From: Clostridia bacterium
GTDB lineage: Bacteria; Bacillota; Clostridia; Oscillospirales; CAG-272
Length of the DNA stretch: 18,305 nucleotides
Assembly: GCA_017958705.1 (NCBI GenBank)
Contig: JAGDCE010000138.1
Coordinates: 1-18,305 of the forward strand
Direction: 5' to 3'
A program made the position numbers and the translations under genes. Numbering within the stretch: position 1 is the stretch's first letter; every line of letters starts with the position of its first letter. Under the pieces are notes generated by a model, which saw only the letters and a list, made by a program, of their open reading frames with translations, made no database searches and was not told the origin of the DNA. Below, in pieces: positions 1 to 5,357 of the stretch.

Positions 1-39
1 AAATATATCGTCTTCTTGCGGCGTCAGCCGCGCGCGCGG
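1..39. repeat. Interspersed repeat module, copy 1 (cut by window edge)
   Basis: Positions 1-37 match the reverse complement of 8303-8339 at 32 of 37 bases by direct reading. The first 12 bases (AAATATATCGTC) and the block GCGGCGTCAGCC region are best preserved. In the second copy this module borders a hairpin array, so that array may continue to the left of this window. There is no coding signal. I read it as a dispersed intergenic repeat of this genome. Confidence 0.6.
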
Positions 40-107
40 GCGTCCCCCCCCCCACCCGCGCGCGTACCGTTCATATTTAACGTTTGTCGGTTTGGACCTT
101 TTGACGG

Positions 108-134
108 CGGGTCGTCGTGGGCGCCGACCCATAC
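108..134 (+). repeat. 27-bp interspersed repeat, copy 1
   Basis: This 27-bp stretch, beginning CGGGTCGTCG and ending GACCCATAC, matches the reverse complement of 8433-8459 at 25 of 27 positions. It contains the palindromic core GGGCGCC and GGGTCG...CGACCC inverted arms, so it can fold. It lies in non-coding DNA in both places. Confidence 0.65.
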
Positions 135-193
135 AGACCGGCTGCGTGCCCCATCAGAGATGGGAGGGGAACAGGGGGTTTGGGGGGTGACGA

Positions 194-226
194 GCATTGC
201 GCCGCCGGGGGCGGATGAAGCAATGC
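194..226. repeat. Nested hairpin in repeat region
   Basis: The outer arms GCATTGC (194-200) and GCAATGC (220-226) enclose inner arms CCGCC (202-206) and GGCGG (210-214). There is no T tract, so it is unlikely to be an intrinsic terminator. The right arm continues as GCAATGCGAGG, which resembles the AATGCGAGG cores of repetitive extragenic palindromes; that resemblance is from memory only. Confidence 0.5.
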
Positions 227-243
227 GAGGAAGGCGCAGCGGT

Positions 244-289
244 CGAAAAAATCGAGCATGGTCACGGCAGTGACGCGATGATTTTTTCG
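244..289. terminator. Long hairpin with T6/A6 ends, possible bidirectional terminator
   Basis: The outer arms CGAAAAAAT (244-252) and ATTTTTTCG (281-289) pair perfectly. CAT (257-259) can pair with ATG (278-280), and the tip is GTCAC-GGCA-GTGAC (261-274). Runs of six A and six T at the ends would give a U tract in either direction. It may end a gene lying left of the window, or it may be another dispersed repeat with a terminator-like fold. Confidence 0.45.
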
Positions 290-407
290 GGTCACCGCAA
301 GCGGGTTTGAGGGGTGGGAGACCCCCAAGATTGTCGCGAAGCGACTCCTCTTTTCTCTCACGAGGCGCGCTTCGCCTGTCGGGATTTTAAATTGAAAATA
401 ATATAAT

Positions 408-437
408 AACCGCCGTACTTGACAAAGGCGGTTTTTT
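408..437 (+). terminator. Terminator-like hairpin overlapping the rnhA promoter
   Basis: The arms AACCGCC (408-414) and GGCGGTT (427-433) form a 7-bp stem with a 12-base loop, followed by a run of six T (432-437). The loop carries the whole -35 box of the next promoter. Read-through RNA from the left would be expected to stop here, just before the rnhA operon starts. The stem is short for a strong terminator. Confidence 0.5.
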
Positions 438-447
438 AGTGTATAAT
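419..447 (+). promoter_or_regulatory. Strong sigma-A-type promoter of the rnhA/YAGP operon
   Basis: A perfect TTGACA (419-424) and perfect TATAAT (442-447) are separated by 17 bp. The transcript should start near 453-455, only about 20 bases before the rnhA ATG, so the AAGGAG ribosome site (455-460) would sit at the 5' end of the mRNA. The -35 box is in the loop of the 408-433 hairpin. Confidence 0.85.
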
Positions 448-473
448 CAACATGAAGGAGTGTTTTTGAACGT

Positions 474-923
474 ATGGACAAGGTCGAAATATACACTGAC
501 GGCTCCTGCCTGTGCAATCCGGGTCCGGGCGGTTGGGCGGCGATCCTCGTATGCCGCGGGCACGAGCTCGTATTGAGCGGCGGAGAGGCGGAGTCGACGA
601 ACAACAGAATGGAACTTCAGGGCGCGATCGCGGCTTTCGCCGCGCTGAAAAGGCCTTGCCGCGTGACCTTTTGCTCGGATTCGAGATACGTCGTCGACGG
701 GCTCGTCAACAAATGGGCGAAGATGTGGCGTGCGAACGGCTGGCGCAGATCCGACAACAAGCCGGCTCTGAACGCCGAGCTCTGGGCGCGTCTGCTCGAC
801 CTGATCGAGCCGCACGAGGTCAGCTACGTCTGGATAAAAGGTCACGACGGACACCCCTACAACGAAAGATGCGATCTTATCGCGCGCACGGAAGCGCAGA
901 AATATCAGAAGGAGGACGGTTGA
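474..923 (+). CDS. rnhA: Ribonuclease HI
   Basis: 149 aa, the usual length of bacterial RNase HI, which cuts the RNA strand of RNA-DNA hybrids (Okazaki primers, R-loops) in the cytoplasm. The signature YTDGSCLCNPGPGG near the N-terminus carries the first catalytic Asp (residue 8). The NNRMEL motif gives the catalytic Glu, SDSRYV the next Asp, and NERCDLIA the last metal-binding Asp. All four carboxylates of the family are present. Start: the ATG at 474 is the only in-frame start giving the full conserved N-terminus; AAGGAG at 455-460 is 13 bases away, a little long. It is the first gene of an operon with the YAGP proteins: its stop (921-923) is one base before the next start. No functional tie to those genes is obvious. 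Confidence 0.96.
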   Translation: MDKVEIYTDGSCLCNPGPGGWAAILVCRGHELVLSGGEAESTNNRMELQGAIAAFAALKRPCRVTFCSDSRYVVDGLVNKWAKMWRANGWRRSDNKPALNAELWARLLDLIEPHEVSYVWIKGHDGHPYNERCDLIARTEAQKYQKEDG

Positions 924-924
924 A

Positions 925-1284
925 TTGAGTTTGTTTGGCAAAAAATATCCCGACAACAGGGACGACGACAGCAGAGATTTTGAAGACGTTTACGCCGGTC
1001 CCGGAATGATGGGAGAAACCGGATACAACGACCCGGACGCCCCCGAGAATCCCGAAGAGCCGGAAGAGCCCGAAAAACCGGAAGAACCGGAGCCTGCGGA
1101 AAAGCCCGTCAAGCCCCGGGTGATGAACAGACCCAGACGCACGATCACCGGAAAAGTATACGCCGGCCCCGGTATGATGGGCGGCGACGCATACGATCCC
1201 GAGCCGGAATACAGATCCGTTTACGCCGGTCCTCCGGCTAAAAAGGAAAGCTGGCTCAAACGGTTATTCAACAGAAAAAAATGA
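925..1284 (+). CDS. YAGP-motif protein 1, candidate substrate of the radical SAM enzyme
   Basis: 119 aa, unfamiliar. It starts with TTG at 925, one base after the rnhA stop, with GGAGG at 911-915 inside rnhA. The protein is acidic and low in complexity, but it carries three copies of VYAGP at residues 22-26, 78-82 and 99-103. The first two extend to VYAGPGMMG. Between copies 1 and 2 is a Glu/Pro-rich linker (about residues 38-63) of the kind expected to be extended and unfolded. The C-terminus is basic with aromatic and leucine residues (SWLKRLFNRKK). There is no signal peptide, membrane segment or cysteine. Repeated short motifs on a disordered scaffold next to a radical SAM/SPASM enzyme suggest a multi-core modified-peptide precursor. 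The length is large for a RiPP precursor, so a scaffold or partner role remains possible. Confidence 0.8.
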   Translation: MSLFGKKYPDNRDDDSRDFEDVYAGPGMMGETGYNDPDAPENPEEPEEPEKPEEPEPAEKPVKPRVMNRPRRTITGKVYAGPGMMGGDAYDPEPEYRSVYAGPPAKKESWLKRLFNRKK

Positions 1285-1290
1285 TCGGAT

Positions 1291-1307
1291 GTCCGGCGCC
1301 GCCGGAC
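1291..1307 (+). promoter_or_regulatory. Intercistronic hairpin between the two YAGP genes
   Basis: GTCCGGC (1291-1297) and GCCGGAC (1301-1307) form a perfect 7-bp GC-rich stem with a GCC loop in the 38-base gap between the two YAGP genes. It ends 5 bases before the GGAGG ribosome site (1313-1317). With no T tract it is not a normal terminator. It could stabilise the upstream message or tune translation of the next gene. Confidence 0.55.
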
Positions 1308-1322
1308 GGAACGGAGGAATAA

Positions 1323-1919
1323 ATGAGAGATATAAAATGCGTATACGCCGGGCCCGAATATTTCGAGCGCAAGGCGAAGGAAAAAGTTGAAAAGGAACCG
1401 GAGCCTGACGATACGCCGATCGAGTGCGTTTACGCCGGACCGGAATACTTCAACCCCGGCATACTTGAAGAAGAAATAAAAGTCGAGCCCGTGCCCGAGG
1501 AGGCCGAGAAGCCGCAGGAGCCGGAGCCCGAAAAAGAGGAGAAGAAAAAGCCCAAAAAGCCGGACCGTAACGATCTGTCGCAGTACGCCGGCGTCTACGC
1601 CGGACCGGCTCAGATGGGCGGCGACCGCAGGGATATGAGCCAGTTCATGATGGCGTACGCCGGTCCGTCGAACTCGGGCCAGATAGGGATGTTCGTGAAC
1701 TCGAACGGCCCGATCGGATTCCCGATGACCGGTATGCCCGTACCCGAACAGACGAAGAAATGCCCGGCCTGCGGCAGAGAAGGTAAAATATCCGATAAAT
1801 TCTGCGCCGGCTGCGGCGCGCGTTTCCCCGAGGCTAAATTCTGCCCGGGCTGCGGTGCGAAGTACACCGAAGGCATGAAATTCTGTACCGAATGCGGGAC
1901 GGTTCTGAAAAATGACTGA
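1323..1919 (+). CDS. YAGP-motif protein 2 with C-terminal double zinc ribbon
   Basis: 198 aa, not a family I can name. ATG at 1323 follows CGGAGGA (1312-1318). Residues 1-115 hold four motifs: VYAGPEYF at 7-14 and 36-43, VYAGPAQMGG at 91-100 and AYAGP at 111-115. Glu/Pro/Lys-rich linkers separate them. A Gly/Met/Pro-rich stretch (116-142) follows. The C-terminal 50 residues carry two zinc-ribbon-like modules: Cys147/150 with Cys161/164, and Cys174/177 with Cys188/191, all CxxC pairs (CPAC, CAGC, CPGC, CTEC). The two CVYAGPEYF copies are each preceded by a cysteine (Cys6, Cys35). Its last 8 bases overlap the radical SAM gene, so the two are translationally coupled. It could be a substrate with a built-in recruitment domain, or a scaffold that presents protein 1 to the enzyme. 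There is no signal peptide. Confidence 0.82.
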   Translation: MRDIKCVYAGPEYFERKAKEKVEKEPEPDDTPIECVYAGPEYFNPGILEEEIKVEPVPEEAEKPQEPEPEKEEKKKPKKPDRNDLSQYAGVYAGPAQMGGDRRDMSQFMMAYAGPSNSGQIGMFVNSNGPIGFPMTGMPVPEQTKKCPACGREGKISDKFCAGCGARFPEAKFCPGCGAKYTEGMKFCTECGTVLKND

Positions 1920-2934
1920 ATATAAACTCAAAAGCTGCGTGTGGGAAATAACGCTCGCATGCTGTTTTTCCTGCGCGTACTGCGGATCGTGCGGCGGTAA
2001 AGCCCGCGAAAACGAGCTTTCCACGCTCGAATGTCTCGGCGTCGCGCATCAACTCGCGGATCTCGGCTGCCGCCGCGTATCTCTGATCGGCGGCGAGGTC
2101 TTCATGCGACGCGACTGGGAACAGATCGTCCGCGCGCTCACCTCGCGCGGCATCAAAGTCTGCATCATCACGAACGGCTTCACGATGACGGACCGCATCA
2201 TCACAGCGCTTAAAGGCGCGAACATCGAATCCGTCGCGGTCTCGGTCGACGGGCCGGAGGACGTACACGACGCGTTCCGTCAGCAGGGCAGCTACAAAAG
2301 AGCGTTCGAAGCGATCGACGTTCTGTGCAGGAACGGCATACCCGTCTCCGTCATAAGCGCGCTGCGCGCCGACAACTACAAACGTCTGCCGGAGTTCTGC
2401 GAAACGCTTAAAAACTACCCGATCTTCGCGTGGCAGCTGCAGGCGTGCTCGCCCATGGGCAACGCGAAAAAGAACGGCGTGGAAGTTGCGTTCGACGCCG
2501 GATACGTCATCGATTTCGTCGCGAAGAACCTGCGCAACTCCCCGTTTTCCATGGGCTGCGCTGACAATATCGGCTATTTCACCGAAAACGAGCCGCTTTT
2601 GCGCGGCAGAAACGGAGCCTGCTTCGGCGGCTGCGGCGCGGGGCTCGATTCGATCGGCATAGACAGCATCGGCAACGTTCGCGGCTGCGAGTCGATGTAC
2701 GACGACCATTTCATAGAAGGCAATCTCAGACAGCGCAGTCTGCGTGATATCTGGGAGGACGAGAACGCGTTTTCATATAACAGAAAGTTCACGCCGGCGG
2801 CTCTGACCGGAAAATGCGCGCAGTGCGAGATGGGCGAATACTGCGGCGGCGGCTGCAGGTCGTACAATTATTTCACCAACGGCGGCAAGCTCTACGAAAA
2901 CGTACTTTGCGCGAGAGGAAACGGAAAACGATGA
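1912..2934 (+). CDS. Radical SAM/SPASM-domain enzyme, probable peptide maturase
   Basis: 340 aa. The N-terminal radical SAM core has the [4Fe-4S] motif CxxxCxxC at Cys17, Cys21, Cys24 (with an extra Cys18) and the SAM-binding GGE at 61-63 region (IGGE). The sequence SVDGPEDVHDAFR near residue 111 is typical of the family. The C-terminal SPASM domain has all seven cysteines in canonical spacing: Cys241-x12-Gly-x4-Cys259, Cys302-x2-Cys305-x5-Cys311-x3-Cys315 and Cys333, ligating two auxiliary Fe-S clusters. SPASM proteins are mostly maturases of ribosomal peptides or of protein residues (for example AlbA, MftC, PqqE, anSME). ATG 1912 overlaps the YAGP protein 2 stop; the next gene begins inside its stop (ATGA). 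The neighbours suggest that the YAGP motifs are the target; the chemistry (cross-link, epimerisation, decarboxylation) cannot be told from sequence. Confidence 0.92.
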   Translation: MTEYKLKSCVWEITLACCFSCAYCGSCGGKARENELSTLECLGVAHQLADLGCRRVSLIGGEVFMRRDWEQIVRALTSRGIKVCIITNGFTMTDRIITALKGANIESVAVSVDGPEDVHDAFRQQGSYKRAFEAIDVLCRNGIPVSVISALRADNYKRLPEFCETLKNYPIFAWQLQACSPMGNAKKNGVEVAFDAGYVIDFVAKNLRNSPFSMGCADNIGYFTENEPLLRGRNGACFGGCGAGLDSIGIDSIGNVRGCESMYDDHFIEGNLRQRSLRDIWEDENAFSYNRKFTPAALTGKCAQCEMGEYCGGGCRSYNYFTNGGKLYENVLCARGNGKR

Positions 2935-3302
2935 AAAGGGTGATTTGTTTATTTATCGCGATACTGCTCTTGATCCCGGCTCTGACGTCGTGCTCGAAGA
3001 AGGAGCGCGCACAGGTGCTCGTGTTCGTGTCTTACGGCGCGGACGAGCAGGATCCGCTGACCGCTGAGGGGCTGCAGAAATATCTCAACTCCGAGGAATT
3101 TCGTGAAAAGATCGGCTGCAGCGGCAAACCGTTCTCCGTTGCCCCGCGGAAATCGAACCTCAAGCTCTGGGACATAACGTGCGCTCAGAAGACCGGCGCG
3201 TCGCAGACGCTTTCGGAGGCGGTGCAGATCCTGCCGGAGAGCATAAAGGAACAGTATCCCGGCGTAAAGATCGTTCAGATGAGCAAGGTCGAAGAACAGT
3301 AA
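2931..3302 (+). CDS. Small lipoprotein, unknown function, coupled to the radical SAM gene
   Basis: 123 aa. The start ATG at 2931 overlaps the radical SAM stop as ATGA; AGAGG lies at 2914-2918. A longer open frame upstream is only the shifted frame of the enzyme gene. The N-terminus MKR, a hydrophobic run (residues 4-18) and the lipobox LTSC with Cys21 mark a lipoprotein signal peptide, so the mature protein should be anchored outside on the membrane. The mature part (about 100 aa) is hydrophilic, has two further cysteines (63, 84) and a segment starting VLVFVSYG that looks like a beta strand. I do not recognise the family. It is the last gene before a strong terminator, so it belongs to the same transcript. 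It might be an export, immunity or sensing partner of the modified product, which is inference from position only. Confidence 0.85.
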   Translation: MKRVICLFIAILLLIPALTSCSKKERAQVLVFVSYGADEQDPLTAEGLQKYLNSEEFREKIGCSGKPFSVAPRKSNLKLWDITCAQKTGASQTLSEAVQILPESIKEQYPGVKIVQMSKVEEQ

Positions 3303-3313
3303 AACATAAAACC

Positions 3314-3347
3314 CCCGGCGCGGCAGGCCCGCGCCGGGACGTTTTTT
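3314..3347 (+). terminator. Intrinsic terminator of the rnhA-YAGP operon
   Basis: A perfect 10-bp stem CCCGGCGCGG (3314-3323) / CCGCGCCGGG (3329-3338) with a 5-base loop is followed by ACG and six T (3342-3347). It lies 11 bases after the lipoprotein stop. Strong and unambiguous. Confidence 0.93.
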
Positions 3348-3383
3348 GTCTGTGAGGCGCCGCATTTGTTTTGCGCAAACGTA

Positions 3384-3412
3384 TTGACAAAACGCGCGTT
3401 TTATTGTATTAT
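3384..3412 (+). promoter_or_regulatory. Promoter of the sugar/proline operon, with a palindrome in the spacer
   Basis: TTGACA (3384-3389), 17 bp, TATTAT (3407-3412). The spacer contains the 14-base perfect palindrome AAAACGCGCGTTTT (3389-3402), and just upstream is TTTGCGCAAA (3370-3379). A palindrome between -35 and -10 is a classical operator position, so repression of this operon is plausible. The AAAGGAG ribosome site is at 3427-3433. Confidence 0.8.
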
Positions 3413-3441
3413 TATAGCATCAACAAAAAGGAGACAACGTT

Positions 3442-4296
3442 ATGTATAGATTTCCCATAGGCGTAATGCTCGATTCCTTCCGTCTCCCCACGCGCGAGGC
3501 GGTCAGACGCGCCGCTTCGATCGGCGCTCAGGGTTTACAGATGTACTCGACCTCTGGCGAGAATTCCCCGGAGAACCTCAAAGGCGCCGCCCGGCGCGAG
3601 CTGCTCGATTTCGTTAAATCGAACGGGCTCGTTTTCTCGGCGATCTGCGGCGACCTCGGACGCGGTTTCGGCCACGCGGAGCTCAACCCCGCTCTGATCG
3701 AAAAGTCGAAGCGGATACTCGATCTGGCAAAAGAGCTTGAGACGGACGTCGTCACGACGCACATCGGCGTCGTCCCGTCCGACCCGAACCACGACAGGTA
3801 CAAGATAATGCAGGACGCCTGCCGTCAGCTCGCGGAGTACGCCGATTCGATCGGCTCGCATTTCGCGGTAGAGACGGGGCCGGAGACGTCGGCGGTGCTC
3901 AAGGGATTCCTTGACAGCCTCGATTCGACCGGCGTAGGCGTGAACCTCGACCCGGCGAACCTCGTCATGGTGACCGGCGACGATCCCGTCGCGGCCGTGC
4001 ACAACCTGAAAAAGTACATCGTCCACACGCACGCGAAGGACGGCGTGATGCTGTATAAAACGAACCCCGAATACATATACGGCGTGACGCCGGCGCCCGA
4101 GGATCTGGCGGGCATACCGTTCTTCCGCGAAGTACCGCTCGGCGAGGGCAGCGTGGGCTTCCCGACTTATCTGAAAGCGCTCGAAGACATCGGCTACAAA
4201 GGATTTCTGACGATAGAGCGCGAGGCGGGCGATGATCCCGCGAAGGATATAGGACTTGCGGTCGGATTTCTTAAGAAAACTATAGAGGAGAACTGA
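3442..4296 (+). CDS. TIM-barrel sugar isomerase/epimerase (AP endonuclease 2 superfamily)
   Basis: 284 aa, normal for the xylose-isomerase-like TIM-barrel group of sugar phosphate isomerases/epimerases. Metal-ligand motifs are in order: AVETGPE (Glu), NLDPANL (Asp), HTHAKD (two His) and LTIEREAG (Glu) near the C-terminus. The N-terminus IGVMLDSF and the step IGAQGLQMY are typical. Family members isomerise or epimerise keto-sugars or act in inositol breakdown; the substrate here is unknown. ATG at 3442 has AAAGGAG 8 bases before. It is the first gene of its operon, followed after 2 bases by a Gfo/Idh/MocA oxidoreductase, a common pairing in sugar and polyol catabolism. There is no signal peptide, so it is cytoplasmic. 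Confidence 0.9.
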   Translation: MYRFPIGVMLDSFRLPTREAVRRAASIGAQGLQMYSTSGENSPENLKGAARRELLDFVKSNGLVFSAICGDLGRGFGHAELNPALIEKSKRILDLAKELETDVVTTHIGVVPSDPNHDRYKIMQDACRQLAEYADSIGSHFAVETGPETSAVLKGFLDSLDSTGVGVNLDPANLVMVTGDDPVAAVHNLKKYIVHTHAKDGVMLYKTNPEYIYGVTPAPEDLAGIPFFREVPLGEGSVGFPTYLKALEDIGYKGFLTIEREAGDDPAKDIGLAVGFLKKTIEEN

Positions 4297-4298
4297 AA

Positions 4299-5357
4299 AT
4301 GAAGAAAACGAGAGTCGGCGTCATAGGCTGCGGCGGTATAAGCCATTTCCACATGAACGGTTATAAGGAACTTGAGGCGGAAGGCAGAGTCGAGCTCGTC
4401 GCCTGCTGCGACATAGACGGCGGAAAAGTCGTTAAATTCGCCGAAAAATACGGGTTCCCGCGCTCTTACACAGACGCTGAAGAGATGATGAAGAACGAAG
4501 AACTCGACTGCGTCAGCGTCTGCGTCTGGAACAGCGCGCACAAGGACTGCACTATAGCGGCGCTTCGCGGCGGCGCGAACGTGCTCTGCGAGAAGCCGAT
4601 GGCGCTGAACGCGAAGGAAGCGCAGGAGATGTACGACGAGGCGAAAAAAGTGGGAAAACTGCTTCAGCTCGGTTTCGTACGCCGTTTCGGCGAGGACGCC
4701 GAAGCCGTTCAGAAGCTTGTGTCCGAAGGCACCTTCGGCGATATATATTACGCAAAAGCCACGTATCTGCGTCAGAACGGCTGCCCCGGCGGCTGGTTCG
4801 GCGACAAAAAATTCTCCGGCGGCGGTCCGCTGATCGACCTCGGCGTACACGTGATAGACCTGACGAGATATCTCGCCGGCTGTCCGAAGCCCGTATCGGC
4901 TTACGGCGTGACGTACGCGAACCTCGGCATGCACCGCGCGGAGAGCGAGATGGGCTGGCACGTTGAAGAAGGCGAACACCCCTACAACGTGGAAGACCTC
5001 TGCGCCGCGATGATCCGCTTCGACAACGGCCTTACGATGTCGATAGAAGCGAGCTTCAACCTGAATATCGAAGGCGACGTCGGCGACGTCCAGCTGTTCG
5101 GTACGAGAGCCGGAACGTCCGTCAACACCCTGAGAGTCCTGACGACGAAAGACGGCAGATTCATCACGTTCACGCCCGAGGGCGAGCACTCGTTCCGCTT
5201 CGGACCGGCGTTCGGCGCGGAGATAAGAGGCTTCGTCGACGCCTCCGAGGGCAAGGCACCCTGCAAGGCTCCCGCCGAGGACGGCGTATGGCTGATGAAG
5301 ATAATCGACGCGATATACGAGTCCGCGCGGACCGGCGTCAGCGTGGAAATAAAATGA
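4299..5357 (+). CDS. Gfo/Idh/MocA-family NAD(P)-dependent oxidoreductase
   Basis: 352 aa, full length. The N-terminal Rossmann fold has VGVIGCGGISHFH (GxGxxx dinucleotide loop) and the acidic end of strand 2 (CCDID). The family motif CEKPMALN carries the catalytic/cofactor Lys. The C-terminal domain has GGGPLIDLGVHVIDLTRYL, with the Asp and His that bind substrate and act in catalysis in inositol and glucose-fructose dehydrogenases. It oxidises or reduces a sugar, inositol or sugar acid; which one cannot be told. AGAGGAG (4284-4290) lies in the end of the upstream gene. The next gene, proB, starts within its stop codon (ATGA at 5354-5357). Confidence 0.93.
   Translation: MKKTRVGVIGCGGISHFHMNGYKELEAEGRVELVACCDIDGGKVVKFAEKYGFPRSYTDAEEMMKNEELDCVSVCVWNSAHKDCTIAALRGGANVLCEKPMALNAKEAQEMYDEAKKVGKLLQLGFVRRFGEDAEAVQKLVSEGTFGDIYYAKATYLRQNGCPGGWFGDKKFSGGGPLIDLGVHVIDLTRYLAGCPKPVSAYGVTYANLGMHRAESEMGWHVEEGEHPYNVEDLCAAMIRFDNGLTMSIEASFNLNIEGDVGDVQLFGTRAGTSVNTLRVLTTKDGRFITFTPEGEHSFRFGPAFGAEIRGFVDASEGKAPCKAPAEDGVWLMKIIDAIYESARTGVSVEIK

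Larger units (their letters stand above)
1..407. other. Non-coding region rich in hairpins and repeat modules
   Basis: About 400 bases without a credible gene. The long open frames here, on both strands, have no ribosome site and a low-complexity Pro/Arg/Ser composition. The stretch holds homopolymer C and G runs (46-55, 174-187), the repeat modules 1-39 and 108-134, the nested hairpin 194-226, the long hairpin 244-289 and the small hairpin GTCGC-GAA-GCGAC at 333-345. An A/T-rich strip (386-409) leads into the rnhA promoter. No tRNA, riboswitch or insertion-sequence end is visible. Confidence 0.6.

Noticed and set aside
453..470. Mini open frame ATG AAG GAG TGT TTT TGA before rnhA
   Set aside because: Five codons formed by the ribosome site itself, with no ribosome site of its own; probably chance.
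77..604. Long open frame on the minus strand across the left non-coding region
   Set aside because: It runs antisense into rnhA, has no ribosome site, and its product is low-complexity Pro/Arg/Ser; the DNA is explained by hairpins and repeats.
984..1665. YAGP repeats as a recent DNA tandem duplication
   Set aside because: Copies use different codons, sit at irregular distances and their flanks differ, so the conservation is at the protein level.
2814..2930. Longer start for the lipoprotein
   Set aside because: The extra residues are an out-of-frame shadow of the radical SAM gene; the ATG at 2931 gives a proper lipoprotein signal peptide.
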